Positions 19,201 through 29,135 of a stretch of 64,000 nt of DNA are shown piece by piece. A program made the translations under genes and the position numbers. The notes under the pieces were generated by a model. It was not told where the DNA came from and ran no database searches. It was given only the letters and a program-made list of their open reading frames with translations. This stretch comes from Leeuwenhoekiella aequorea (lineage in GTDB: Bacteria; Bacteroidota; Bacteroidia; Flavobacteriales; Flavobacteriaceae), in assembly GCF_004104375.1 (NCBI RefSeq), contig NZ_QOVM01000001.1, positions 310,001 through 374,000 of the forward strand. Direction: 5' to 3'. The first letter of the stretch is position 1. Each line of letters begins with the position of its first letter.

Positions 19201-19672
19201 AATCGAGTGATAGTTTATCATTCAATTTTACCTTTAATGTGCTTTTATCTAATTCTTTTCGGGTAACAACCTTTTCAAACAGCGCATCGGGATAGGTGAC
19301 TATTAGCGCAGGTTTTTTTCTGCTATTTATTCTGTTGAGAACTTCTGCTCTTAGTAGCACGTTTGCATTATCGGTCTCTTCAATTTGATAGGGTCTGCGG
19401 TAACTTCCCGGATAAAAAAGAACATTAGTCTCTTTAACTAATTGTTCTAAATCATTCAAAATATAGGCGGCTTCTTCTTTATCATTAAGAATGAGAAGGA
19501 AAGGTTTTTCTGCTTTTTTGAAGCTTTCTGCCAGTAAAATAGACAGCGATGAACCTATAAGTCCGCTAATTGAGATTCGTGATGATTTATCGGCGCTATT
19601 AGAAATAGCGTCGTGCAGTTTTTGCATTTGCAAAGACTGTGAAAATGGCTGCGTGATCTTGGTTTTACCCAT
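16280..19672 (-). CDS. mfd: Transcription-repair coupling factor
   Basis: Mfd removes RNA polymerase stalled at DNA lesions and recruits UvrA. At 1130 residues it is full length. The UvrB-like N-terminal region contains FYPGSYRRPYQIEETDNAN and GEFSVRGGIIDVFSF. The RNA polymerase-interacting domain starts near LQVGDYITHIDHGIGKFGG. Translocase motifs include GDVGFGKTEVA (Walker A), VDEEQKFG (DEEQ box) and LTATPIPRTL. The C-terminal TRCF domain follows DLLGGEQSG. It is monocistronic. The C-terminal LMPKKSETVSESE is an acidic tail. Confidence 0.97.
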   Translation of the reverse strand: MGKTKITQPFSQSLQMQKLHDAISNSADKSSRISISGLIGSSLSILLAESFKKAEKPFLLILNDKEEAAYILNDLEQLVKETNVLFYPGSYRRPYQIEETDNANVLLRAEVLNRINSRKKPALIVTYPDALFEKVVTRKELDKSTLKVKLNDKLSLDFVNEMLFEYKFRRVDFVTEPGEFSVRGGIIDVFSFSHDEPYRIEFFGDEVDSIRTFDVETQLSVKKIEKISLMPNVENKALQESRDSFFKYIATDTVVFTQDIEQLAARIDTNFEKAQEAYNNLDSEVKRTAPEALFCDSQTIKRQLLDFTLVKLSSDLPGKESNIQISFNQFPQPAFNKQFNLLIENLNENEEAGYTNYICCASEQQAKRFKDIFEDAQSDVKQYETIILPLYRGFIDEDFKIVCYTDHQIFERYHKFKLKDGYAKKQAITLKDLTSLQVGDYITHIDHGIGKFGGLQKIEVEGKKQEAIKLIYGERDVLYLSIHSLHKVTKYNGKDGKPPTIYKLGSAAWKKLKQKTKTRVKEIAFNLIKLYAKRRLEKGFAFGPDTYLQNELEASFIYEDTPDQSSATEAVKADMESARPMDRLVCGDVGFGKTEVAIRAAFKAVDNGKQVAVLVPTTILAFQHHKTFSERLKDLPVTVDYLNRFRTAKEKRETLERLANGRVDIIIGTHQLTSKNVKFKDLGLLIVDEEQKFGVAVKDKLKTIKENVDTLTLTATPIPRTLQFSLMAARDMSTITTAPPNRYPIETHIIRLQEETIRDAISYEIQRGGQVFFIHNRLQNIKEVAGMIQRLVPDAKIGIGHGQMDGKKLEELMLKFMDGEFDVLVSTTIVESGLDVPNANTIFINNANNFGLSDLHQMRGRVGRSNKKAFCYFITPPFSTMTDDARKRMTALEQFSSLGSGINIAMKDLEIRGAGDLLGGEQSGFMNEIGFDTYQKILNEAIEELKENEFADLYAEDDVDDSNKEYVKDTVIDSDFSLMFPDDYINNITERLNLYTELNGLKTEEELAAFETRLIDRFGELPKQADDLLNSVRIKWVATHYGLEKVVMKNKKLIGFFIADQQSKFYQSQAFSRVLQFVQTHANRVTLKEKKTSKGLRLLLSAQGISSVDKAIEVLKPLMPKKSETVSESE

Positions 19673-19776
19673 AAGCGAGCAAAGATAGTATCTTCTTGTT
19701 TTTTATCATAAACCCTATAAACGATTTATCATTTTTGTAACACAATACGGTAAGAGCCTTTACTACATTTGATAAA

Positions 19777-20187
19777 ATGAAAAATTTAACTAATAAGCAA
19801 CTGGCTTTTTTTCTGGCTCGTATTACGATAGGCATTAATTTTCTAATGCATGGCATTGTAAGATTACCCAAACTTTCTGCTTTTGCATCGGGTCTTACAA
19901 AAGGGTTTTCAGAAACCTATCTGCCAGAATTTCTCATACTTCCATTTGCGTATGTTTTACCATTTCTAGAATTAGCTCTAGGAATATTAATGTTAATAGG
20001 ATTTAAGACACGATCTGCACTTGCAGCTTCTTCTTTTCTGATTGCAATTTTAATTTTTGGTTCTGCATTTAAAGAAGATTGGGCAGGAGTAGGTACACAA
20101 ATGATTTACGCAATCTTTTTCTTCTTACTTATTTCTAAGTTAGAGCATAATGCTTGGGCTGTAGATAGTAAGGTCAAACGAATTTAA
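19777..20187 (+). CDS. DoxX family membrane protein
   Basis: A 136-residue protein with four hydrophobic helices and the DoxX pattern FFLARITIGINFLMHGIVRLPKL, then PFLELALGILMLIGFKTR. DoxX proteins are small quinol-oxidase-associated or redox-related membrane proteins with no uniform function. It begins about 100 bases from the divergent mfd start and lies 22 bases before a FAD-dependent disulfide reductase. The two are probably cotranscribed, consistent with a redox role. Confidence 0.85.
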   Translation: MKNLTNKQLAFFLARITIGINFLMHGIVRLPKLSAFASGLTKGFSETYLPEFLILPFAYVLPFLELALGILMLIGFKTRSALAASSFLIAILIFGSAFKEDWAGVGTQMIYAIFFFLLISKLEHNAWAVDSKVKRI

Positions 20188-20209
20188 ACTAATTCACAAT
20201 TACACTAGA

Positions 20210-21565
20210 ATGGCAATAGAGCACTTTGATATATTTATTATAGGTACCGGAAATGCAGGTAAGCACGTTGCTTATGATGCAGTAGAAGCAGGAAAAAAAG
20301 TTGCAATAGTAGATAACAGAGAGTATGGGGGGACGTGTGCCAATAGAGGGTGCGATCCTAAGAAAGTTTTAGTGGGAATTACCGAAGTTTTAGAACGCAG
20401 TAGAGACCTTAGTGGTAAGGGAATAAATGATTTGCCTACAGTAAATTGGGCAGATTTAATAAAGTTTAAAAATACATTTACTGGAGCCGTACCCTTTACA
20501 ACAGAGCGTAAGCTAGACAAATTAGGAATTAAAATGTATCATCAATCCCCAAAATTTATTGATGAGCACACGCTATCTGTAGAGGGGAAGACAGTAACCG
20601 CAGATAAAATAATTATAGCAACAGGAAATATTCCTTTGGAGTTAAAAATTCCGGGACGAGAACACGTTCTTATTAGTGATGATTTTCTTGAATTAAAAGA
20701 GCTTCCTGAAAGTATGTTGTTTATAGGTGCAGGATATATAGGAATGGAGTTTGCACATATTGCTGCTCGTTGCGGAGTTAACGTGACGATGGTGGACATA
20801 AACGACCGAATTCTTTCAAATTTTGATGAAAATTTATCTAAATATCTACAAGAAAATTCTGAGCAGATAGGGATCAATTTTGTTTTTAAGGCCAGAGCAA
20901 CTTCCGTAGAAAAGCTTCGTAAAAATTACAGAGTAACGGTAAATCAAGATGGAGAAACGAAAGAACTTAAAGCAGAAATGGTATTTAATACCGCTGGCAG
21001 AGTTCCGTCTATTGAAGATCTTGAACTAGAAAAGGGTAATGTGGCTTTTACTAAAAGAGGGATCACGGTTAATGAATATATGCAAAGCACAACAAATCCC
21101 AATGTTTATGCGTGTGGAGATGTTGCTGCCAGCAATTCATTGCCACTAACGCCTACTGCACATCAAGAAGCCAGAGTGGTTTCAAAAAACGTATTGAAAG
21201 GTGAAAACTACCTCAAGCTAGACCTTCCGCCTACACCATCTGTTGTGTTTACACAACCTCAATTAGCTACTGTGGGTTATAATGAAAAAGAAGCCAGAGA
21301 GCAGGGTTATGACATAGTTGTAAAAGAAGAAAATGTTCCAAGCTGGTTTAATTCGAAACGGATGAATCAAAATTGTTATGCATTTAAGACTATCGTAGAT
21401 AAAAAAACAGGCTATATTTTAGGAGCTCATCTCTTAAGTTGGGATGCGGCAGAAACTATAAATATGTTTGTTATGGCAATGTGTGGAAACCTGGACGTAA
21501 ATACCTTAAAAGGAATGATTTTCACTTATCCCAGCTGGTCGTATGATATAAAATCTATGATCTAA
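20210..21565 (+). CDS. Pyridine nucleotide-disulfide oxidoreductase (glutathione reductase-like)
   Basis: A 451-residue class I flavoprotein disulfide reductase. It has the FAD-binding IIGTGNAGKHVAYDA, the redox-active pair C43 and C48 in GGTCANRGCDPKK, the NAD(P)-binding FIGAGYIGMEFAH, the second FAD motif NVYACGDVAAS, and a dimerisation domain from PTPSVVFTQPQLATVGYN. The usual C-terminal His-x4-Glu base motif is not present; the end reads FTYPSWSYDIKSM, with no HxxxxE, as in the less characterised mercuric-reductase-like branch. The substrate is unknown. It shares an 11-base 3' overlap with the convergent gene. Confidence 0.88.
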   Translation: MAIEHFDIFIIGTGNAGKHVAYDAVEAGKKVAIVDNREYGGTCANRGCDPKKVLVGITEVLERSRDLSGKGINDLPTVNWADLIKFKNTFTGAVPFTTERKLDKLGIKMYHQSPKFIDEHTLSVEGKTVTADKIIIATGNIPLELKIPGREHVLISDDFLELKELPESMLFIGAGYIGMEFAHIAARCGVNVTMVDINDRILSNFDENLSKYLQENSEQIGINFVFKARATSVEKLRKNYRVTVNQDGETKELKAEMVFNTAGRVPSIEDLELEKGNVAFTKRGITVNEYMQSTTNPNVYACGDVAASNSLPLTPTAHQEARVVSKNVLKGENYLKLDLPPTPSVVFTQPQLATVGYNEKEAREQGYDIVVKEENVPSWFNSKRMNQNCYAFKTIVDKKTGYILGAHLLSWDAAETINMFVMAMCGNLDVNTLKGMIFTYPSWSYDIKSMI

Positions 21566-22352
21566 AACGCTCTTTACATTTTTCAACCGGACTCGTGTCT
21601 TTATTTTTAAAAGCGTGTAAACCGGCAGATATAACAAGTAAAATACAGCCTAAAAGTGCAAAATATGCAACGCTTTCTAGGCTGTTTTGATGTCTGATAA
21701 AGATGGCAAATAATGCCCAGGCACCTACAAGAGCAAATTCGCGCATATTTCTCAAATTTATCATAAGTAGGTTTATATATACCGCAGCCGTTATCATGAC
21801 CATGGTTGCTATTATTTGTACTAATTCGCTACCTGCTAATTCAAGTTTCACTAAAAATGCAGCAATATTAGCAATAGTTGCAACCGCAATCCATCCACTG
21901 TAAAAGCAAATAGGCCACCATACAAAAGCAATTATTTCTATGGGAGCATCCCAGCGTTCCATATTTGTTTTAAAAACAATTTTTATAAGACTTACTAAAA
22001 TCCCCAGCATGATAATTACAGATAATCCTACATAATTATGCATAAATGCTATTACCCATAGTGTATTAAGCACATTTGCAATAGCAAACCAATATCCCGT
22101 TTGCTCAATATGTGGAGTCTCTTTCTTACTGAAAAATGCGCGTTTAATTCCAAATACAGCATAGGCAAATAAACTTAAGAATATCATTCCCCAAATTGAA
22201 AATGCGTAACCGGCAGGAGTAAATAAATTATTATAATTACTACTCATTTCTCCTATTGTCGTATCATTCCAGCGTTGTGCCTGAGATAATCCGTTTACCG
22301 CAATAACCAGTAAAACAGAAAAGAGATTAAGGATTGCAAGTTTCTTTTTCAT
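21555..22352 (-). CDS. TspO/MBR-related membrane protein (tryptophan-rich sensory type)
   Basis: A 265-residue protein with about seven or eight hydrophobic helices. The first half resembles TspO/MBR proteins, with FTPAGYAFSIWGMIFLSLF matching the family's FxPPxWVFxxxW-type motif, and IANVLNTLWVIAFMHNY matching its second helix. Canonical TspO has five helices and about 160 residues, so this is the extended form found in Bacteroidetes. Ligand and role are unknown; tetrapyrrole or lipid binding is inferred from the family. The 3' end overlaps the reductase gene on the other strand. Confidence 0.7.
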   Translation of the reverse strand: MKKKLAILNLFSVLLVIAVNGLSQAQRWNDTTIGEMSSNYNNLFTPAGYAFSIWGMIFLSLFAYAVFGIKRAFFSKKETPHIEQTGYWFAIANVLNTLWVIAFMHNYVGLSVIIMLGILVSLIKIVFKTNMERWDAPIEIIAFVWWPICFYSGWIAVATIANIAAFLVKLELAGSELVQIIATMVMITAAVYINLLMINLRNMREFALVGAWALFAIFIRHQNSLESVAYFALLGCILLVISAGLHAFKNKDTSPVEKCKERFRS

Positions 22353-22386
22353 AATAAATGGGAGCTAAGCGTATCGATAAATTAGA

Positions 22387-23022
22387 TTAACACACTTGTA
22401 TAACTTCGTTTTTTGTAACTGCATAAACCTGATCGCCAGATTTTGGTTCCAGGTAATAATTACCTGTAAATGTACCGAAAGCTGGTAATATCAATTGATT
22501 TTCAGTCTTAAAGAAACATGAAAGTTTTAATACTTGTCTGCCTATTCCACCCAGCCTAATGCCAGGATGTATGTGTCCACAAAAATTAAAAAAACCGCTT
22601 GTTTCTTCTGGGTGATGTGTAAGTAGAAAACCACCACTTCTAATTTCAGAATAAATAGGAATTTTTAAACGCTCGTATTTTACAGGGGTGATAATGTCAT
22701 GATTTCCCGCTACCAGAATAATTTTTTCTTGTCGCGATTGCACCCATTTTTCAAATAAATTCCATTCTGTATTGAGGCTACTGTGAAACAGGTCTCCCAG
22801 AAAACAAATAGCTTCTGTATTAAATGAATCTGCAATACGACTTAATTGTTCAAAATTTTCAGCAACTGCTTTAAAGGGAACAGCGCTCCCGTGTTTTCTA
22901 AAATGGGATATTTTACCCAGATGTACATCTGCAATAAGTAACATTGATTTTTCTTCCCAAAAAATGCCTCCGGCAGGATGTAAAATAAACGTATTGTTTA
23001 AAATAGAAATGGTCTGATTCAT
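22387..23022 (-). CDS. pdeM: Ligase-associated DNA damage response phosphoesterase PdeM
   Basis: A 211-residue calcineurin-like metallophosphoesterase. The metal ligands lie in IADVHLGK, FLGDLFHS, VAGNHDII and FCGHIHPG. The N-terminal strand ILHPAGGIFWEEKSMLLIAD is that of the bacterial PdeM family, which usually lies with an ATP-dependent ligase, a DEXH helicase and an MBL-fold exonuclease. Those three genes are here at 30203-35364, with the thiamine operon in between. The start at 23022 (MNQTISILNN) was chosen over 23052 because the extra ten residues match nothing expected. The exact in vivo substrate is not known. Confidence 0.88.
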   Translation of the reverse strand: MNQTISILNNTFILHPAGGIFWEEKSMLLIADVHLGKISHFRKHGSAVPFKAVAENFEQLSRIADSFNTEAICFLGDLFHSSLNTEWNLFEKWVQSRQEKIILVAGNHDIITPVKYERLKIPIYSEIRSGGFLLTHHPEETSGFFNFCGHIHPGIRLGGIGRQVLKLSCFFKTENQLILPAFGTFTGNYYLEPKSGDQVYAVTKNEVIQVC

Positions 23023-23071
23023 AGCACTGCAAATTTCAGTCATTTTGACCACTTCATAAACTCAGGCGCAT

Positions 23072-23102
23072 AAAAAAAGCCGAAGCAAGACTTCGACTTT
23101 TT
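23072..23102 (-). terminator. Intrinsic terminator after the PhnB-like gene
   Basis: On the minus strand AAGTCGAAG-TCTTG-CTTCGGCTT forms a stem of about nine pairs with one mismatch, followed by a run of seven T. It lies 20 bases after the stop at 23123. Confidence 0.75.
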
Positions 23103-23122
23103 AAATTATGTATTATTACTAA

Positions 23123-23527
23123 CTACATATCGTAGTTAAGCATCCAGTTTACACCATATTTATCTCGTACACGTGCATAATATGCATTCCAGCTGGTTTC
23201 TTGCGGTTTTGCAAGACTTTGTCCTTCAGCCTCTAATTTTTTAAATAGTTCATTTACTTCCTCTTTACTTTCAAGATCTGCGCCTAGTTGAACTTGATTA
23301 CCGTGTTGCAATGGTGTATCTGGTGATGCATCATATGCCATTAAGTGTATTCCTTTTCCTTTTAATTCTGCGTGCTGTAATTTATCTCTGTAGTTACCCG
23401 GGATATCGATATCTTTTCCTTCATACGTTTCCTTATTTACAATATCTCCGCCAAAACAATCTTTATAAAAATTTAAAGCTTCTTGACACTCACCTCTAAA
23501 CGTTAAATATGGTTTTACAGTCTTCAT
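23123..23527 (-). CDS. PhnB-like VOC family protein
   Basis: A 134-residue protein of the PhnB/DUF1428-like glyoxalase branch. MKTVKPYLTFRGECQEALNF, YKDCFGGDI, KLQHAELKGKGIHLMAYD and the C-terminal RDKYGVNWMLNYDM are typical. The usual metal-ligand His and Glu positions are only partly kept, as in many PhnB proteins without proven enzyme activity. It has its own terminator. The function is unknown. Confidence 0.85.
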   Translation of the reverse strand: MKTVKPYLTFRGECQEALNFYKDCFGGDIVNKETYEGKDIDIPGNYRDKLQHAELKGKGIHLMAYDASPDTPLQHGNQVQLGADLESKEEVNELFKKLEAEGQSLAKPQETSWNAYYARVRDKYGVNWMLNYDM

Positions 23528-23890
23528 AATTTTGATTTTTTAGTTATTCTAAAATTACAAAGCGAGGCGTGTATTTATGGGCTCTTTCGTGTTATTTTGT
23601 TCTTAATCAAAGGCTAAATAATGTTAAGTAGGATGATGCCTTTTTAAAATTTTCAAATCACAAGTGCAGTAGGTCTCCAATTAATGTATAGCTTTACGTT
23701 GTAAACTTTAGGGGCGCTGATAGCAATATCGGCTGAGATAGTACCCTTTGAACCTGATCTGGTTAGTACCAGCGAAGGGAAAAGTGAAAACTTTCCACAA
23801 TAGATAGGATCTTTTATAAAGATTCCATGCTAACGGGTTGTTGCTTTTTGGCGTATGCCACCTTCAGTTTACAGTTTAAAACTATTTTAA
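23528..23890. other. Intergenic leader of the thiamine operon
   Basis: This 363-base gap separates the divergent PhnB-like gene and thiS. It holds the TPP riboswitch (23705-23785) and two hairpin possibilities after it (23778-23796 and 23807-23826). Neither hairpin is followed by a T-tract. I see no open frame of note and no clear TAnnTTTG promoter element. Confidence 0.7.
23705..23785 (+). promoter_or_regulatory. TPP riboswitch (THI element)
   Basis: The conserved THI-box parts are all present: GGGGCGC (23711-23717), GGCTGAGA (23731-23738), ACCCTTTGAACCTGATCTGG (23743-23762) and TTAGTACCAGCGAAGGGA (23763-23780). P1 can be closed by ACTTT (23705-23709) with AAAGT (23781-23785). It lies about 105 bases before thiS and should lower expression of the thi genes when thiamine pyrophosphate is plentiful. 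The 3' strand of P1 can also pair with ACTTTCC at 23790-23796, a likely alternative fold. Confidence 0.95.
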
Positions 23891-24094
23891 ATGATCACTG
23901 TAAAAGTCAACAATCAATCACATTCTTTCGCCAAAGAGCTTTCGCTTTCAGAACTTTTAAATCATCTGAACATCGTGCAAAAAGGCATCGCTGTGGCTGT
24001 TAACAACGCCATTGTTACCCAAACTGCATGGGATGATTTTATGCTGAAAGATGGTGCTCTGGTACTTATAGTTAAAGCCACGCAAGGCGGATAG
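23891..24094 (+). CDS. thiS: Sulfur carrier protein ThiS
   Basis: A 67-residue ubiquitin-fold protein ending in the required Gly-Gly (KATQGG). ThiF adenylates this C-terminus, it becomes a thiocarboxylate, and ThiG uses it as the sulfur source for the thiazole. The features IAVAVNNAIVTQTAWDDFML and LVLIVKATQGG match the family. It is the first gene after the TPP riboswitch, and thiC follows after 43 bases. Confidence 0.95.
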   Translation: MITVKVNNQSHSFAKELSLSELLNHLNIVQKGIAVAVNNAIVTQTAWDDFMLKDGALVLIVKATQGG

Positions 24095-24119
24095 TATTAT
24101 TGATTTGTGACACGTATAA

Positions 24120-25994
<1,875 letters not shown>

Positions 25995-26004
25995 ACCATT
26001 AAAG

Positions 26005-26598
26005 ATGCTGGTTGTTATTACTGCTGAAACATTTTTTATTGCTGAAATAACCCAAATCAAACAAATGATTGATTTGGGTTTAAAACATGTTCACATCCGC
26101 AAGCCACGGGCTTCTTATGCTGAATTGAAAAGTTGGTTGCAGCAGTTTGAGCCTCATTATTTAGCGACCATGATGCTTCATCAACATCATGTTCTTGCTG
26201 AGGAATTTTGCTGTAAGGGAATGCATTTTAAAGAAATGCAGCGCAATACAGAGTCAGAAGCTTTTAGATTTCAATTAGAAAAACTTAAAAAGAAAGGGTT
26301 TCAGGTGAGTACCTCTTTTCACGAGATAAACGAACTCAATAGTTATGCAGCACTTTTTGATTACTGTTTTTTAAGTCCGGTTTTTACTTCGATTTCGAAA
26401 ACAGGATATGAAGGGAAAGGGTTTGAAGTACACAATATCCCACAACAAATAATCGCTTTGGGCGGAATCACTTCAGAAAAAATAGCAGAAGTACAGCAAC
26501 GGGGATTTAGCGGAGCTGCCTTTTTGGGAGCAATCTGGCTTTCTGAAAATCCCGTAGAAGCTTTTATTAAAATTAAAAATGAGTATGAACACATTTAA
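26005..26598 (+). CDS. ThiE/TenI-like protein (probable thiazole tautomerase or divergent ThiE)
   Basis: A 197-residue TIM barrel related to ThiE and TenI. The barrel end IIALGGITSEKIAEVQ and GAAFLGAIW matches the phosphate-binding part. The HIRKPRASYAELKSW motif replaces the ThiE QLRxK site, and the ThiE NDxxxxA region is not recognisable. A His is kept in STSFHEINELN, near where TenI has its catalytic His. A full ThiE is encoded next, so this copy may be a TenI-type tautomerase. That assignment is inference. It starts 10 bases after thiC and overlaps the next gene by 20 bases. Confidence 0.7.
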   Translation: MLVVITAETFFIAEITQIKQMIDLGLKHVHIRKPRASYAELKSWLQQFEPHYLATMMLHQHHVLAEEFCCKGMHFKEMQRNTESEAFRFQLEKLKKKGFQVSTSFHEINELNSYAALFDYCFLSPVFTSISKTGYEGKGFEVHNIPQQIIALGGITSEKIAEVQQRGFSGAAFLGAIWLSENPVEAFIKIKNEYEHI

Positions 26599-27259
26599 AG
26601 ATAAAACCCGTGTAAATATGGAGATCTCTCATTTGCACTATATCTCTCAGGGTGCAGATGGCAAAGCCCATTTAGAACATATAGATCGGGTTTTAAAGGC
26701 GGGTTGCAACTGGGTACAGCTGCGAATGAAAAATACAGCTTTTGAAGAGGTTCTTGAGACTGCGCATAAAGCGAAAAAATTATGCGATAAATTCAATGCA
26801 AAACTCATTATAAATGATAATGTGAGTATTGTACAAGAGGTAGATGCAGCTGGTGTTCATTTGGGGCAACAGGATATGTCAACCGCAGAAGCGCGAAAGA
26901 TTTTAGGCGAGTCTAAAGTAATTGGCGGTACTGCAAATACATTGGAGCAGTGTTTAGATCACTTAAAAAATGGGGTCGATTATATTGGTTTAGGCCCCTT
27001 ACGATTTACTTCAACTAAAGAAAAGCTGAGTCCTATTTTAGGAATAGATGGGTATTCAAGCGTGCTTCAGAAGTATTTAAAAAATCAAAATACAGTACCT
27101 ATTATCGCTATTGGTGGCATTACCAAAGAAGATTTTGAGGCATTAAAAAGCTGCGGAATACACGGTGTTGCGGTTTCAGGATTACTTACTCAATCACAGA
27201 ACCCCGAAGAGCCTATTAATCAGGTTTTCCGTTTATGGCGAAAAAATAAAATATTTTAA
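26579..27259 (+). CDS. thiE: Thiamine-phosphate synthase ThiE
   Basis: Joins HMP diphosphate to thiazole phosphate to make thiamine phosphate. Conserved parts are WVQLRMKNTAFEEV (diphosphate site), KLIINDNVSIVQEVDAAGVH, HLGQQDMSTAEAR and the closing IIAIGGITKEDFEAL. The 226-residue length fits. The first 13 residues overlap the previous gene; a start at 26618 (MEISHLHYISQG) is equally reasonable and would avoid the overlap. Confidence 0.93.
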   Translation: MSMNTFKDKTRVNMEISHLHYISQGADGKAHLEHIDRVLKAGCNWVQLRMKNTAFEEVLETAHKAKKLCDKFNAKLIINDNVSIVQEVDAAGVHLGQQDMSTAEARKILGESKVIGGTANTLEQCLDHLKNGVDYIGLGPLRFTSTKEKLSPILGIDGYSSVLQKYLKNQNTVPIIAIGGITKEDFEALKSCGIHGVAVSGLLTQSQNPEEPINQVFRLWRKNKIF

Positions 27260-27262
27260 AAA

Positions 27263-28033
27263 ATGGAAAAATTAAGAATAGCAGATAAAACCTTCAGTTC
27301 AAGACTGTTTACAGGAACCGGAAAATTCAGCAGTTCGCAATTGATGCGCGATGCGATTTTAGCTTCAGAAAGTGAGCTGGTGACTGTTGCTTTAAAACGC
27401 GTAGAAGCAGGAAATACTGAGGATGATATGATTAGCAACCTCGCTCATGAAAGCCTGCATCTCCTTCCTAATACCTCTGGAGTACGCACCGCTAAAGAGG
27501 CGGTGTTTGCAGCACAGATGGCTCGGGAAGCTTTACAAACAAACTGGGTAAAAGTGGAGATTCATCCAGATCCTAAGTACTTGTTGCCCGATGCAATTGA
27601 AACATTAAAAGCGTGTGAAGAGCTGGTAAAATTAGGTTTTGTGGTGATGCCCTATATTCAGGCAGATCCGGTGTTGTGCAAGCGTCTTGAAGAAGTAGGT
27701 GCACAATGTGTGATGCCGCTGGGTTCGCCTATAGGCAGTAACAACGGACTTAAAACACGGGATTTTTTAGAAATCATTATAGCGCAAAGCAATGTGCCGG
27801 TTATCATAGATGCGGGGATTGGCAGACCGTCTCACGCGGCAGATGCTATGGAGCTGGGTGCCGATGCCGTTTTAGTAAATACAGCAATTGCTGTTTCTCC
27901 AGATCCTGTGATGATAGCAAGAGCGTTTAAAATGTCTGTTGAAGCCGGTAGAATGGCATATACGGCACGATTTGCACCGCAAGCTACATACGCACAGGCA
28001 AGCAGCCCACTAACTCAATTTCTGTATGACTAA
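27263..28033 (+). CDS. thiG: Thiazole synthase ThiG
   Basis: A 256-residue TIM-barrel enzyme that builds the thiazole ring from deoxyxylulose phosphate, dehydroglycine and ThiS thiocarboxylate. [19 protein letters not shown], the Schiff-base lysine region [30 protein letters not shown] and [19 protein letters not shown] are family signatures. It begins three bases after thiE and overlaps thiH by eight bases, so ThiG and ThiH are made in a coupled way, fitting their known complex. Confidence 0.97.
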   Translation: MEKLRIADKTFSSRLFTGTGKFSSSQLMRDAILASESELVTVALKRVEAGNTEDDMISNLAHESLHLLPNTSGVRTAKEAVFAAQMAREALQTNWVKVEIHPDPKYLLPDAIETLKACEELVKLGFVVMPYIQADPVLCKRLEEVGAQCVMPLGSPIGSNNGLKTRDFLEIIIAQSNVPVIIDAGIGRPSHAADAMELGADAVLVNTAIAVSPDPVMIARAFKMSVEAGRMAYTARFAPQATYAQASSPLTQFLYD

Positions 28034-29135
28034 TTTTAAAGAGCACTTAAACGCACACTCCTGGGATGCCGTTTTAGAATCTATTTTTTCAAAAACAGAA
28101 CGGGATGTGGAGTTGGCGTTGGCCAGTGCTAAACCCAACCTAGAGGACTTTAAAGCTTTGATTTCGCCTGCGGCAAAACCTTTTTTAGAGCAAATGGCGG
28201 CAAAAAGCAAGGCGATTACGCAGAAACGGTTTGGCAATACGATGCAAATGTATGCGCCTTTGTATTTGAGTAATGAGTGTCAGAATATTTGTACTTATTG
28301 CGGCTTTAGTCTTACAAACAAAATTCCCAGAAAAACGCTAACTGATGCTGAAATTCTTAAGGAAGCTCAGTTTCTAAAAGATAAAGGTTTTCAGCATATT
28401 TTATTGGTTACCGGTGAAGCGAATCAGACGGTAGGCGTGGGGTATATTGCTAATGCGATACGCTTATTAAAACCGCATTTTGCAAACATTTCAATAGAAA
28501 TACAGCCGTTAGATCAGGATGAGTACGAGCTTTTAATTAAAGAAGGTTTGTATGCCACATTGGTATATCAGGAAACGTATCACGAGGCAACCTATAAAAT
28601 ACACCATCCCAAAGGAAAAAAATCAAACTTTGATTACCGGTTAGAAACACCAGATAGGTTAGGAAAAGCCGGAATTCATAAAATAGGAATTGGCGCTTTA
28701 TTTGGACTTGAAGATTGGCGGGCAGATAGTTTTTTTACAGCCTTACATCTCAAATATTTACAAAAAACCTATTGGAAAACGAAGTATTCTATTTCGTTCC
28801 CCAGATTGCGTCCTTTTAGTGGCGGTCTCGAACCTAAAGTAGCAATGACAGATCCAGATTTGCTGCAACTAATTTGCGCCTATCGTATTCTTGATGAAGA
28901 TGTAGAATTGTCTATTTCTACACGCGAACAGGAAAAGTTTAGAGATCATATTGTGCATTTAGGAATCACTTCTATGAGTGCGGAGTCAAAAACAAATCCC
29001 GGAGGTTATGTGGTAGAACCGCAGTCTTTGGAGCAGTTTGAAATTTCAGATGAGCGCAGCACCGAGGCTATTGCTCAAATGTTACGCGATAGCGGTCGTG
29101 AACCGGTATGGAAAGATTGGGATCAAAACTGGTAA
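28026..29135 (+). CDS. thiH: 2-iminoacetate (dehydroglycine) synthase ThiH
   Basis: A radical SAM tyrosine lyase giving dehydroglycine for ThiG. The cluster ligands are C85, C89 and C92 in [14 protein letters not shown]. Other family parts are [36 protein letters not shown] and [12 protein letters not shown]. It has 369 residues, the usual length. Its presence, with no thiO gene here, means glycine oxidase is not needed in this pathway. It overlaps thiG and is followed directly by thiF. Confidence 0.96.
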   Translation: MTNFKEHLNAHSWDAVLESIFSKTERDVELALASAKPNLEDFKALISPAAKPFLEQMAAKSKAITQKRFGNTMQMYAPLYLSNECQNICTYCGFSLTNKIPRKTLTDAEILKEAQFLKDKGFQHILLVTGEANQTVGVGYIANAIRLLKPHFANISIEIQPLDQDEYELLIKEGLYATLVYQETYHEATYKIHHPKGKKSNFDYRLETPDRLGKAGIHKIGIGALFGLEDWRADSFFTALHLKYLQKTYWKTKYSISFPRLRPFSGGLEPKVAMTDPDLLQLICAYRILDEDVELSISTREQEKFRDHIVHLGITSMSAESKTNPGGYVVEPQSLEQFEISDERSTEAIAQMLRDSGREPVWKDWDQNW

